From Wuchereria bancrofti (Eukaryota > Nematoda > Chromadorea > Rhabditida > Onchocercidae), in the NCBI GenBank assembly GCA_005281725.1, contig SSBO01000005.1:124001-188000 (forward strand): a DNA stretch of 64,000 nt, read 5' to 3'. The notes under the pieces are model-generated. The model saw only the letters and a list, made by a program, of their open reading frames with translations. It was not told the DNA's origin and did no database searches. Position 1 is the stretch's first letter. The number at the start of each line of letters is the position of its first letter. Of the stretch, positions 13,301-25,345 are shown piece after piece. A program made the translations under genes and the position numbers.

Positions 13301-15438
13301 TCAAACTCTTTAATCAAGATCTTACTCGAAAATATTTTAATCATTGTTTTAGATATCGATTTTTTTTTTCTAATTTAACACTAATTATTCTAATTACCCA
13401 TATAACGAGAATGTACGGCTAATAATGCTTTATCAACATATAATTTTTCGTTTTGTTCAAATAGTAATATAACATCGCCACCACTTTGAAACGTTGGCAA
13501 TTGTTCATATAACTGTAAAGTTTTGGTGTTTTTGTGATTTTGCAAAAAAAGAAAAAAGGAAAAATAGTTTGAAATAAATTTATAAAAATTATTAAATTCC
13601 AAAAATGCATCATAGTTTAATTAATTTGTTAATTAAACTATTAAGCTTTAACCTTATTTATTAATCGCATTTCAAATTTAATTCGTTTCACTTTTGTATC
13701 CGTCACATTTAATGACAATGGCGGTGTTCGATTGCCAAATTCAACTAGCAATTTGTCTACTACACGTACTCCTTGCTGCTTCCCGGCTTAAAAAAAAATG
13801 TTTCAGAGGGATCTAAATTAAAAATTAAATTCTTCAATTTCATAAACTATATTTTCCGTAACACTAAAAAAAAGCAAATGAGTTTGTTTTGTTAAAGAAA
13901 GCAATTATTAGTTGTATGCGTGGTATATAATCTTTAATCAATCTTACATAAGAATAATTTTACGTAATACGTAACCAAACCTACGCAAGTATTATCACGT
14001 AATTCGATTGTGTTGACATCTGTTTGGATTTAAAAAAAAAAGACATTGTAAGCAAGAAAAAAAACTTACCACTTCCTGTTTTAATCCGAAGCTGTGCCGT
14101 ATATTTCCATTCCGAAAGTTCATATTGAGCACGGCCATATAGTAACACAACTATATTACCCATCTATAAGATTATTTTTTAAATTAATTAAATATAAAAT
14201 TAATAATTGCAAGGAGAAATTTAAATCAGGTGCTAAAGGTTGATAAAAAGTATTTTCCTCTTTTATAAAATATCTCAATTTATTCATTCAAAAAGTTAAA
14301 CATATACAATATTATTTATTTTAGAAATATAATATTTCGAAATATTAAGAAATTTTTCTGGCTTTAATTTCAGGTTTCCAAAATTAAATTAACCAAACGT
14401 AGAATGCTGTCACATTTGCTATGCTAGAAGAAATTTGCTTTTTTTTTCGCTTCCTAAAACTATTCTGCTTTATATACTTACTGGTATTTAAATGAATTTT
14501 CCTCACTAATAAATGTAAACATTTCGGATTAATTTTTTTTTATTTAAATTATTGAATTAAATTATTTACGTAAACCTTATCAACGTCCGGATGCACAATA
14601 AAATCGATATTTTCGGTTGAAAATTTAACTGCAAATGGTAATGAATCAATAAATTGTCCACGTATCCGATGATCATCAATTACCACCGAAAATCGCAAGT
14701 CTCGAATGATTGACCTATTTGGATGGCAACTATTTTTGTTTGACTAAAATAATTTACGAATTAAAGCTAAAATAAAATCAAAATTTTAATTGAAAATGAT
14801 AAGATGAACTAAAACATTGATAATTGATTAATTAATAAATGTAATAATCAAATTAATCATTGTAATATTGTACTGATAGTTATTAAAAGTAAAAAATTTA
14901 TAATAAGCAAAATAATCAATTTATTAAATAGTTCGAAGAAATCGCAATAAATAAATTTTTTTTCAAATTATTGATAATCATAATAAATTCATCTGTAAGA
15001 TTCAAATGATATTTTCACTAGCAGATTAAACTTGTAACTATTACTGTTGTTATCTTATCAGTAAGAAGCAATGAATTAATAATGATACTTTTTTTTTAGT
15101 TAAAATAACTAAAATTTAGCAGAATTAAAAAATTATCACCAAAAATTTTCTGACTAATTGATTAGCGTGAATCTTTTGGAAATCTTATCAATTGCTTTGA
15201 ATTATTTATGATTCATTTCTAGGTTTTGAATATAAATTCATAATTCTTTTTCCTTCTTGCTTAATGCATCAAAAATTCAACTAAAACAATTTTTTACCTT
15301 TTCAGATTACTTTAAAAATAGCAAAAATTTGTTATTTAAGTTTTTTAGATTATTTTTTATACTTAAAAATTTCATAGCAACTAAAATATTCATAAATACC
15401 TGTTGCGAATCTTTAATTTGTTGATTTACACTATTCAT
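10309..15438 (-). CDS. BTB/POZ-domain protein, best modelled with two tandem BTB-like modules
   Basis: BTB domains mediate dimerisation and often recruit CUL3 ubiquitin ligase. Exons 5' to 3': 15438-15400, 14743-14576, 14163-14070, 13786-13653, 13512-13398, 13006-12804, 12385-12298, 12164-12073, 11935-11767, 11515-11319, 10949-10834, 10767-10642, 10465-10309. All phases close, giving 565 residues. Module 1 (about 146-250) has SGGDVILLF, then KLYVDKALLAVHSRYMG and FLELLYQIYATSRPI, a typical BTB fold. Module 2 (about 345-440) has TLYVNKGILSL, LILKMLHYMYP and MILLAEEHGMKRLL, followed by helices like those after a BTB domain. Two joins use weak donors (GTTAGC at 12803, GTTATT at 11318). If these are read through, stops follow at 12786 and 11226, so two or three separate genes are an alternative. 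Residues 14-145 may be a diverged MATH-like region but show no clear motif. The exact family is not recognised. Confidence 0.6.
10989..11121. repeat. Tandem duplication, period about 73 bp, in a BTB-gene intron
   Basis: Two adjacent copies start near 10989 and 11062 and share long runs such as ATCAATTTCCATAAAT. They lie in the intron between the 11319-11515 and 10834-10949 exons. Confidence 0.75.
12631..12713. repeat. Direct repeat rich in TGATCA, BTB-gene interval
   Basis: A 30-bp word containing TTTGATCAATTCATCTGATC occurs at about 12631-12660 and again at 12684-12713. It lies between the two BTB modules, in the interval that is an intron only if the modules belong to one gene. Confidence 0.7.
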
Positions 15439-15449
15439 TTCACCGATTT

Positions 15450-15451
15450 CT
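15450..15451 (-). promoter_or_regulatory. Splice acceptor just upstream of the BTB-gene ATG, candidate trans-splice site
   Basis: CTTTAG on the minus strand is followed by 11 bases and then the ATG at 15438. A short leader between acceptor and ATG is typical of nematode spliced-leader addition. A 5' UTR cis-intron cannot be excluded. Confidence 0.4.
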
Positions 15452-17367
15452 AAAGTGTATGTATAAAACAATAAAGTAAATAAAGATTTCTATACAAACT
15501 TATACCTCAAATAAATATTATTCAATAATTTGCATATTACGAAATTAAGTTTAAATATTCAAATGCATATTACATTTGGTTAAAATTTTTTTAACATATT
15601 TTTCTTTTTGTTCTTCAAATTTTTTTAATTTAGAAATTGTTTTCATTTTCAAAAAATATGAAATTTATTTGTTTATAAAACTAACAAAATATCATTTTTC
15701 TTTTTGCAATTATAATTTAATAAAATGAAATGATTAATGTGTAAATATAAAAATTATTATGAAATAAATAAAATATTTTTCACACCAAACTTACGTGAAC
15801 ATAAATAGTTTTGACATTTTTTTATTTGCTATAAATAAATATTATACTAAGAGTAAAATATTTAAGAAAGTAAACAATGCTTATAAATTAAATTACTACA
15901 AAATGAATTTTTTTCTTTTCCTCTTTTCTCACAATATTCATTCAATAACATTAATCTCTCTGAATTCTAATCATTTTAAATTATGACTAACATTTTTATT
16001 TATTTATGACAAACATATATTTTCAGTTCAAAAGTACTTCGTACAGAATGCTGCAAGATTAATTTTACCAATTAAAAACATTTTTCAATTTATAAATTCA
16101 ATAAATTCTAATGGAAAATAAGGAAACACTAAATGATTAATTAATAGAATTATAAAATATTTTTACTCATAAAATATTTTTATTTCTTGAAATCATATAT
16201 TTCGGATTTATTCACAATAATATTTATCATATCATTGTAGAAGTTAAAAGTAATATCATTTAAAAGTACTAACTATTTTCATTTGTATTATTTTGCAATA
16301 GACTGTAAATGTAACTCAAATAATGAAAGTTCTGAAATTTTTAGAGTAAATCAAAAAATTTTATTAATTGTTGATAAATATTTTTTAGATAATAAATGTT
16401 GTAATAAACTTTTTTTTTAATTTAATATCTAGTTTTTATTGAACTTTTTGTGCGAGCCCAGTTAAACTTAAATCAAATTTAGCACACTTTTTTTTAAAAA
16501 AATTAAACATTTTAAATTAAAAAATAAGCAGAAAGGTAATTTATTTAGTCAAAAGGATAAGTTTGTTGTTTTTTCTTGGAAAAGAAAAATCTCTTAGATA
16601 TATTAATTATAATGATTAACTGGTGAATGCACAATTAATATGATAATATTTGCAATGATTTCAAAAATGATTTTGTTGGGATTTGACTGAGCAATTTGAT
16701 CTTTTTCAAAAGAATTTTTAAAAGTTTTGAGAGTTGAAATAATAAAATTTTTAAACATAAACATCTATTAAAACAAGATAAGTGCTTTTTCATCATAAGT
16801 TATTCCCTTTATAATATAAAAATTTTGATAATTTGCTCTGTTAAATTATTTTAATGAAAATTGAAATGAAGTAATAAATAACAAAAATTGCCTTTTAATT
16901 TATTTGCAACACCAAATTTTAAAAAAGAATTTTAAAATAGATTCGTACTTCTCTAGCATAGATTACAAATACGAGAAACGAGAAATAATGGATTAAATGT
17001 GATCAGTTGAGTAAATAAAATTTGAATTACACCTGGAAGTAATGAGTAATGTCTACTTGTATTACTGGTTTGATAATTGCTATTCCTTATTTAGGTAAAT
17101 ATTTAATTTGGTGAATTTGAGATAGTTTTAGTGTTTGAATAATTTAAAGTTTCTATTTTTTTCTATTCTATTCATTTTATTTCTCCTTGATTGTTAATAA
17201 CTTTCCAAAATATTCAATTACAGCAACGGGATTTCAATTTTCAAACAATCCAATTCAAGCGTAAACCACGTTTCTTCGTTGTTGCAGATCGATTTGACGG
17301 TTACGAATCAAACGAAATCATTTCCCGGCTTTCCTGAGAGTTTTCGTACCATTTCTTCCTGCTTTCC

Positions 17368-17446
17368 AGGAAATTTGTTGTACTTTTTATCATATTTCAG
17401 GAATTCAGGAACGGAATTTGTTATACCTTTATCATATTTCAGGAAC
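17368..17446 (+). repeat. Short tandem repeat with repeated TTTCAGGA words upstream of WDR3
   Basis: Roughly 45-bp copies contain TTATCATATTTCAGGA followed by an AATTTGTT-like word. Each copy carries a strong nematode acceptor consensus (TTTCAG). They lie 160-240 bases before the WDR3 ATG. Confidence 0.6.
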
Positions 17447-17602
17447 GGATTGGATTAGTCAGACTATATTAGTAAAACTAGAAAGTAAATTCATCATTTG
17501 AGCTGTTTAATTGACCATTGGTTGTATGGTCGATGGTAAAAAGACAGAATTTTTCCGATGTTTAATTCCAACATTAGTCGGAGATTTGATTGAATAATTT
17601 TC

Positions 17603-17604
17603 AG
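17603..17604 (+). promoter_or_regulatory. Splice acceptor two bases before the WDR3 ATG, candidate SL trans-splice site
   Basis: TTTTCAG is followed by AA and then the ATG at 17607. An acceptor this close to the start codon is the usual sign of spliced-leader addition in nematodes and helps fix the start. Confidence 0.6.
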
Positions 17605-17606
17605 AA

Positions 17607-20600
17607 ATGGGACTTACCAAACAATATTTGCGATATACACACGACGGTACCTGTAATGTGGTAGCATCAAGTAGTGGAACTGTTGCCGCTATCACTGATA
17701 ACATTTGCGCTGTATCAGCATGCGAAAATGTTCACTTTTATAATATGAAAAAAGGAGAGAAAGTTAGTTTACGTTTTTTTTTGACTTTTTATCCAAAATT
17801 AATTTGAAAATTCAGTTGAAAATTCGTGAAATTGTGTCAAAATTTGAGTTATATGCACATATTTTTATGGGAAATTAACGCAATCAATTGAAAATTAAAT
17901 TAGTTCTTTCTATATGGGATTTTTTTCTGGAGTTGGAGTTTAAAGCTAAATTTTTTATATATGAACAGTTCACAAAACTGAAGAAAATTACGAGGGTTCA
18001 TGAAGCATTAAGTGGTTGGTTACTTTTTAAAGTAATACTCACCAACCATTTGAAGTAGAGAGAAAAGAGATGAGATGGAATTTAACTGTGAGTTTCAAAC
18101 TTTGAGGCTGCAGCCTTTTTTGATTAATATAAGTATCTGATTTTAAGCTTAAAAAGACTCAGAAATCCTGTTTTTCAGGTTGACGAAATCAGAGGGTCGA
18201 ACAAATGTGTTTCAACCATTAAATTCGGTGGAAATCGACGGTTCCTTGCTGTTGGATATGTCGATGGAACAACTCGATTGTACGATCGGAAAAGCGATGG
18301 TTTGAAATCCTTTATTTTTATTTGGACTGGTGTCGTTATCATGATAAGGGTTTATTTAGCTGTTTATTCTCCTGAATATAATTTACTTTTTCATTAATGT
18401 CTGTGTTATTAATGTCTCTTCCCTTCTCCATATAAACATGTGAAATTCGAGTAAAGAATTAGGATATCAAAAAGCAAATATTGTCGTGAGCTGTAAAGTT
18501 ACTTGTTTTTATGTATAAGTAACCATAATTGTAAATATCTGGAGAAGTTGAAAAGCATCTCTTTAGAAAAACTAGCTTTAATAAATGCGAACTTCTATCC
18601 AAAATTCAGATCGGTCAATGTATGTCACATTTTCGGGACACAGAACAGGTGTTAACTGTATTGCATTTAGTAAGGATGGTTTGACATTGGCAACTGGTGG
18701 AAAGGTATCTTTTGAATTTTTAGGTTTTATATGTGTAGCCAAAATTTCTGCACTGTCATGATTTTGTTCTACGGATTTTACATATATAATTATAGGCCAT
18801 TGATCGTTTCATTTATTAATTGGTTTTACTTCTTTGTTTGACTTGAAATTTCTTCCGGTGATGATAAACATGAGTTTGAAACTTGAGTTTCAACTAAAAT
18901 TCTGAAGTCCAGATCCCTAATCACCACATTTTGACCTTTATCACTTTTAAAGATGTCTGCCGTGATTTTCTATTTATAAGTGGGGACTTTTAGAAAGCAT
19001 ATTTCAGAATTTTTCAGGCCAACTTATATTGTTTTATTTCATTTGCATGTCCTGTAATTATAGGATTCAGCCGTGGTTATTTGGGATATCGTAAATGAAT
19101 CCGGTTTATTTCGTTTAAACGGGCACAAAAATTCGGTGACACATTTACAGTTCACATTAGATGGACGGTTTCTTATTAGCAGGTATTTTTCCATTCTTTC
19201 TTTCTGCATCATTTTTTATGGAATATTTAAAGAGCATTAGTTTCTGAAACATTTGCAAGTAAATGTTGGAAATTTTGAGTAGCGCACCTAACGACCCATG
19301 TTGTAATTGTTTTTCTTTTTTTGATATTCGTATTTTTTTAGCTCAAAAGATTCGTATGTGAAGTTCTGGAGTTTGGATTCAAAAAGTTGTTTCTTCACCA
19401 TAACAGATTGCCATTCTGAGGTAATATTTTTTATTAAACTTTCTCCTGGTTTTAATCGTTTCACTTTTTTTGTACCAGCAATATCATTAAATTTGAAAGG
19501 AAAATCAGAAATTAATTAATTTAAAGCTATATCTAACTGACTGGGCGAAATAATGACGCCCATGCGTTACTTTGTTTTTTTTTTTTTTAATTTTTGTTAA
19601 TTTTTGCTTACTTCACCTTTTCGTGCTTAAAGGTTTACACGTTTTCGTTGCTCAAGAACGATACTTTCCTACTGGTTGGATCCGCAGAGTTGGAACTACG
19701 AGTCTTTGAACTTAACTGGTTAGAAAAAAAGAAGTTGGATGACGAAGACAATAACTCAACAAAAAAATTAAAAGCCAGCGATAACTCTATTGAATATACT
19801 GAGGATACGCAGGCAAATGTGAGTGTTTTAAGTATTTGAAATAGAAAAAATTTTCAACGAATAAATAATGCTTATGGCAAGTGCTTTGGTTTTTTGAAAT
19901 TAAGCGAAAAAATTAAAAAAAAATTTAGTGGATGAATTTTTTTTTTAGAATATTGTACGTTGTGTGAAAAAAGGACAAATTTTGAGACGCTCTAAAGGAC
20001 GCACTCTTCAACTTGCTGTTAGCCGGGATGAAAAACTTATTGCATGTGTGGTAAGTATGTATAGTTGACTTTTCTGCTGAAACAATTTTGAATTTTGTTC
20101 TACTAATCATTTAACAAATAATTTAATTAAAGGAAAAATATAATATATCGAGATGTGTTTTTTTGTTATCCTCAAGAAATGATTGGGACAAAAATCCTTA
20201 TCCTTAGTGTAGCTTGGAAAAAGATTATAGCAGTTAGAAGATCTATAGTTCTAAATTTATGAATTATAACTTATTAGGCTTTTTTTCGTAATTTATATCC
20301 ATTGTAAATTGTGGTGATCGCTATTTCCTTTCCAACTTATAATTTTCCGATTTTATTTATTTATTGTTTTCCTGGTCTTGTGCAAATAAATTGAAGCAGG
20401 AAACTGTTTAGGGCTCGTTACACTGTGTCGATATCTTCCGAATCTATGATGATGATGAATCACAAAAGCGTCTAATGAAAAAACTTCGGAAGGCTCGGAA
20501 AAAATCGACTGAAAGGTACTTTTTAACATTTCAAGGTTTTTTTTTTCTTAGCATGCTCTAATATTAGTAATGAAAAAAAATCTATACTAGTAAAACTGAC

Positions 20601-23600
20601 AAATTATTAACTGGTAGTTGCAGTGGTGACGCGGAAGCAATTTCGGAAACAGATATTGCAAAAGATGTTACCATTTTGATTTCACGAATCGGTGAATATA
20701 AACCGAATGGGAAAGTGAAGTGGATTGATTTTAGCTCAGCTGTGAAACAGTGTGGAGATGAAATACGTCAATATCAAGTTTGTTGTACTTTTATTATAAG
20801 AAATGTTTATTTATCTACGGTTGCATTAATAAGTATTTGTGTCAATATAAGGAATGAAAATTTGAATCATATCCATATAACTTCAATTTTTAATCAAAGA
20901 TATCTTTCTGATTATTTCAAGCAGATAAATATAGTTCGATAAGTGAAATTAGTAAAACCTCCTCTCGGTCCGATGCCGAAATGTTATGATGACATTACAT
21001 AACTATCTTATGCTTTATTTCCATGGCTACCTTTTGTTCCGGTTCCAATTTGGCTTTCCTAAGCACACACTTGCATATTGTAACTTTTAAAGTATAATCA
21101 AATGATTACTTTTCTATAATGCTAAGACAAAAATTTTTTCTAGAATAGTTGACTTAATACTCTTTTAATTTAGTTTTACATGCTCTACGCAGAGAATACA
21201 GTTCTCTCTGAAGCAATGTTAGTCGATTTCAAATCAAATGAAGTACAATTTGCTGATTTGGCTGATTTGAGTCGGGTTAGCAGTTTCTGAAATCATTATT
21301 ATTGTAACAGATCATGGCTTCGTTTTTTGATAACTTTTAGAGTTTTAATTATATTTTTTTTGCGCGACTATTTTTTGTGTTTTAGTTAGGCCATCGTACA
21401 GATGTTCGATGTCTTGCAGTTGCAGAAAGTGGGTTCGGTTTTGTGTCAGGAAGCGCAGAATCGGCTATTGTGTGGAATTTGCATAGTCTCAAGGTAGGAA
21501 GTTTTATTTCTTTCAATTTTCAAAACGCTTAAGCAAACTGAAGTTTTTTCAATAATTTCCGTTTTTCTTGTTGTGAAGATTTAATGGAACTAAGCAGTTT
21601 AATTCTTATGTTACTTTGCAGATTTCGCACACATTAGAGGATGAACAAATGGCAGATATCACTGCGTCACTATTTGCTACAGGCGATAAACATATTATTT
21701 TAGCAACTAAGGTAAGTTTACGTTTGATAACGATAAAGATAAGTTAGTTTACGTTCAGTAACTTGTTATTTATCTTTGATTCAGAATCTTGCTGACATAT
21801 TCAAATTCTTAATTAATTATCTGTAAGGCTAAATATTTTTAGGAGGGTAACATATTTTTGTTTGAATTGGCAACAAATGAAATGCTTGAAATGATTAAGA
21901 AAGCTCATGATGGAGCTGTTTGGCAGCTTATTTCAACGCCTGATAAGGTAAAAAACTTTGACCGAGTTATAGTTTTGAAGTTGTGAGGTTGGTTTAAACG
22001 TAATGTTTCGGAAAAATTATTGTTATAAAACTTTCGAAATTTTTTAATTTTAGAGTGGCTTCATCTCCTGCGGTAATGATAAGACGGTTCGATATTGGAA
22101 TTATGGATTAGTAAGTGAAGGAACAAGGTATAATATTTTTTAGATATTATATTTTGGAATGAAATATGAAGACCTAGGGATGAATAGTTCAAATTTGAAT
22201 TATATTTAGATATTATATTTTTCGTAATCATTATAAGAGCATATTATGATATGACGTTGTGTATTTTGTTGAAATATTATAACTTAAATCTTTAGGAAAC
22301 GTCTATCAGTGAAGCCTTGCCGCGTGTTGGAAGTACCAGATGAAGCATTATGCGTCGCTGCTAGTAATGATTCACGTTTTCTTGCTGTAGGACTTCTTGA
22401 TAATACAGCATGTGTTCATTTTGTGGATACATTCAAATTTTTCGTTTCGCTTTATGGCCATTCACTCCCTGTTACAGCCATCCATATTTCATATGTTTGT
22501 TTTTCTATTAAAATTTAATCTTAAAAACCAACTTGTAATCTAGAATATTTGTTCTTTTTTCCTAACTCCTACATTTATAGTTTAAAACTGTAATGCTAGT
22601 GATTTGAGACTATACGTTGTGCGATAAGACATTTATTTCAACTCTGCAGTTATTTTATAGATGCAGAAGTTGTAGTGAAATAAAGGCAAGTCTTAGCTTT
22701 TAAGAATGCTTTGTAGATTTATCTTTTTTAGGATAATAAATTAGTTGCTACTGGATCAGCCGATAAAAGCGTCAAAATATGGGGATTAGACTTTGGAGAT
22801 TGTCACAAGTCTTTTCATGCGCACGATGACATGTATGTTTACTTTGCTCGTCTTTTTTTTCGTTTCCAGTTTCTGAAATTTGCAGATCAGAACTTGGATT
22901 ATATTTATTTCTGAAGTTTATTATACATCCAAATATATGCAACGAATCTCTTGGCTTGAATCTCAGCCATCACTGTTCGAACGCAAAGATCTTTGATCTA
23001 ATCTTACAGGTTTTCTACCTAAATGATTAAACTTGTATTAATTTACCATGGTTTTCAGTGTGACTTGCGTTTTATTTTCACCAGAAGAAAATTTGCTGTG
23101 GTCTGCCGGTAAAGATGGCTTGATCAAACAGTGGGATGCAGTGAAGTTTGAACGAATTCAGGTTTTAAATCTACACTCAGCCGAAATTCGAGCTCTTGCA
23201 CAAACTATTAATGGAAAATGTGTCGTAAGTTCTTAAGTACAACTAAAGGCAATTAAAAGAACTTAGATTTCAAATTGAAAAATTTTTTGTTTTAAAGAAA
23301 GCAAAGTGAAATTTTAAATTTCATTTCTAAAATATTCTGTCATAGATTTCCTCCTCGCACGATAAATCAATCCGATTATGGGAGCTCACAGAAGAAATCA
23401 TTGTTCTTCAAGAAGAGGAAGCAATGGAACGAGAAAAAGAATATGAAAAGCGTCTTATTCAGTTGAATGATGTTGTGCCTGGTGAAGAAAAAATTAATGA
23501 AGCCGAAATAGCAGTCCAGAAGAGTATCGCAAGTATTAAATCGGTTAATTTCGTTTATCATATATTTGCATTGTTTTACCATTTATATATTTATATATTA

Positions 23601-25345
23601 GTACAATTTAAGCGCATTAATACTAAACTAAATTTAAAAAAGATGGGTGTAAATTAATGATTGACAGTTTAAAAAACAAAAACAAAAGTATTCATTACGT
23701 AAACTTTATAAAAAGACCGATCTAAATCTTTTAAGTCGTTCTACTGAATTCACTCACCGTTTACCCTACGTTTACCGGCAACGTATGATATTCTATTTAG
23801 AGTCTGTCTAAAAATTTCAAAAATTTACTCTGCTGTTGTGCTAAATCTAATCGTTAGCTTTTTTTTTTATTACGCGAATTATTTGCATGGAATGAGCAAA
23901 TCCATTTTTAATTTTGTTTCCTGGGAAGAATATCTTATGTTCGTTCAATATCTTACGTTTGTGAAACTGAATGTTTTTAGACTGAAGATATTATTGAAGC
24001 ATTAGAGATCATGCGAAAGGAGAAGATAGCTATGTTGGATGATCCAAAGGTATTTTTACCACTATTATATACTTGATTTCTAGTTAAATTTTTTTGAAGG
24101 AAAGAAATTATTTGTTTCTTATAGCTTTATTATTTTTTCAGCATGAAAAGCACCCACTGTTGTCATACTTTGAAAGCGCATCGCTTGATCACTTTATACT
24201 TGATGTGATCCAACGTGTACCATCGAGGTTAATTTAATTCCACTTCGGTTTCCTGATTTTTAAAATATTTTAAAAGTCATTGAGGATTTTTCTTTTTTCA
24301 ATGTTTTTATTCTAGTCATTTGGAAAAAAGTTTGTTAATGGTGCCATTCGGTTTTGTTCCGGATATTATCAGAGCTTTGGGTGTTTGTATTGAAAAACGT
24401 TATAAAGCAGAACTAGCATCACGTGTACTAATTTTCATTGTGAAGTAAGCTTTCCATTTGTCTGCCTATTCGTTTATTTGTTAATTTTTTAAGGTAGTCG
24501 TTAGCAATTATTGTAAGCAAGGAGTCAATTTCGTTGTGATAATTCATCTGATATGTAATTTCATAGATATTTTCATTTCATATTTCAACCTAAGCTATAT
24601 TCAAAAAAAAATTCTTTCAGCATTTCCAAAAATGTTGAAGGAATCAAAAGACAATCCACAAGCAAAAATATATGCTAGATGTTACAGTTCTTAAATTTTT
24701 TGAATTTGTAATTTATAATTGTTTCAGCGAACTTATCAGTTGATCAGTCCTTTTAAAAATTTCTTGAAATGTTTGGCATGTTTATTTTGGAGTTTTCTCC
24801 GAAGTTTCATTCGTATTTTTTCATTTTCCAGAATTCATCACAATTATCTCATAACACAAACTGATTTGATAGCGTTGTTCGATGATTTATGTCGGAAGGT
24901 CCCGCGAGGATTGGATAATTTACGGGTTAATTGATTTACTTTTCGCTTTTTTTTGAAAAAAAATTAGAAACATATGTTGAGATAATTATATTTAGATGGT
25001 AAATTTTAGAAAATGTACGATGAAGTGGAAGTACTATAAATTTACGTTGTTTTTTTTTCTAGCAGTTTTTAAAAAAGAAAATAACTATTAGATCATTTTC
25101 ATAGTCGTAATTATCAAGAAGTGCTTGTATTCATGACTATTTGAAAGCGAACTTCAGTTATTAATAATTTGTATCAGCGAAGTACTGATTTGCAGGATAT
25201 CTGTGGTTTCAATTTGGCGGCTTTGAAACTTTTTCAAAAAGAAGTGGAAGAACAGTCAGAAGTGAAACTGTTTGCCGATTTTTCAGAATTGGGAAAGAAG
25301 ACGAAAAAGAAATCGAGAAAAACTCTGACGAAAGTTTTTGCTTAG
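17607..25345 (+). CDS. WDR3: WD40 protein WDR3 / UTP12 (small-subunit processome)
   Basis: WDR3 (yeast Utp12/Dip2) is a nucleolar UTP-B component needed for 18S rRNA processing. There are 23 exons: 17607-17762, 18179-18299, 18610-18704, 19064-19182, 19342-19420, 19633-19818, 19949-20050, 20412-20515, 20624-20777, 21174-21275, 21386-21493, 21622-21711, 21843-21947, 22054-22127, 22296-22494, 22732-22832, 23059-23224, 23346-23543, 23981-24049, 24142-24227, 24316-24444, 24832-24925, 25196-25345. All phases close, giving 928 residues against about 943 in human. It starts [10 protein letters not shown] as in animal WDR3. WD-repeat motifs recur to about residue 690 ([56 protein letters not shown]). 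A Glu-rich helix and the UTP12 C-terminal domain follow, ending in a Lys-rich tail. Introns are short. Confidence 0.96.

Larger units (their letters stand above)
15452..17604. other. Divergent intergenic region between the BTB gene and WDR3
   Basis: About 2.1 kb of AT-rich sequence with no supported exon. It should hold the promoters of two divergent genes. The only clear structure is a short tandem repeat with acceptor-like motifs at about 17368-17446, near the WDR3 start. Confidence 0.5.
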
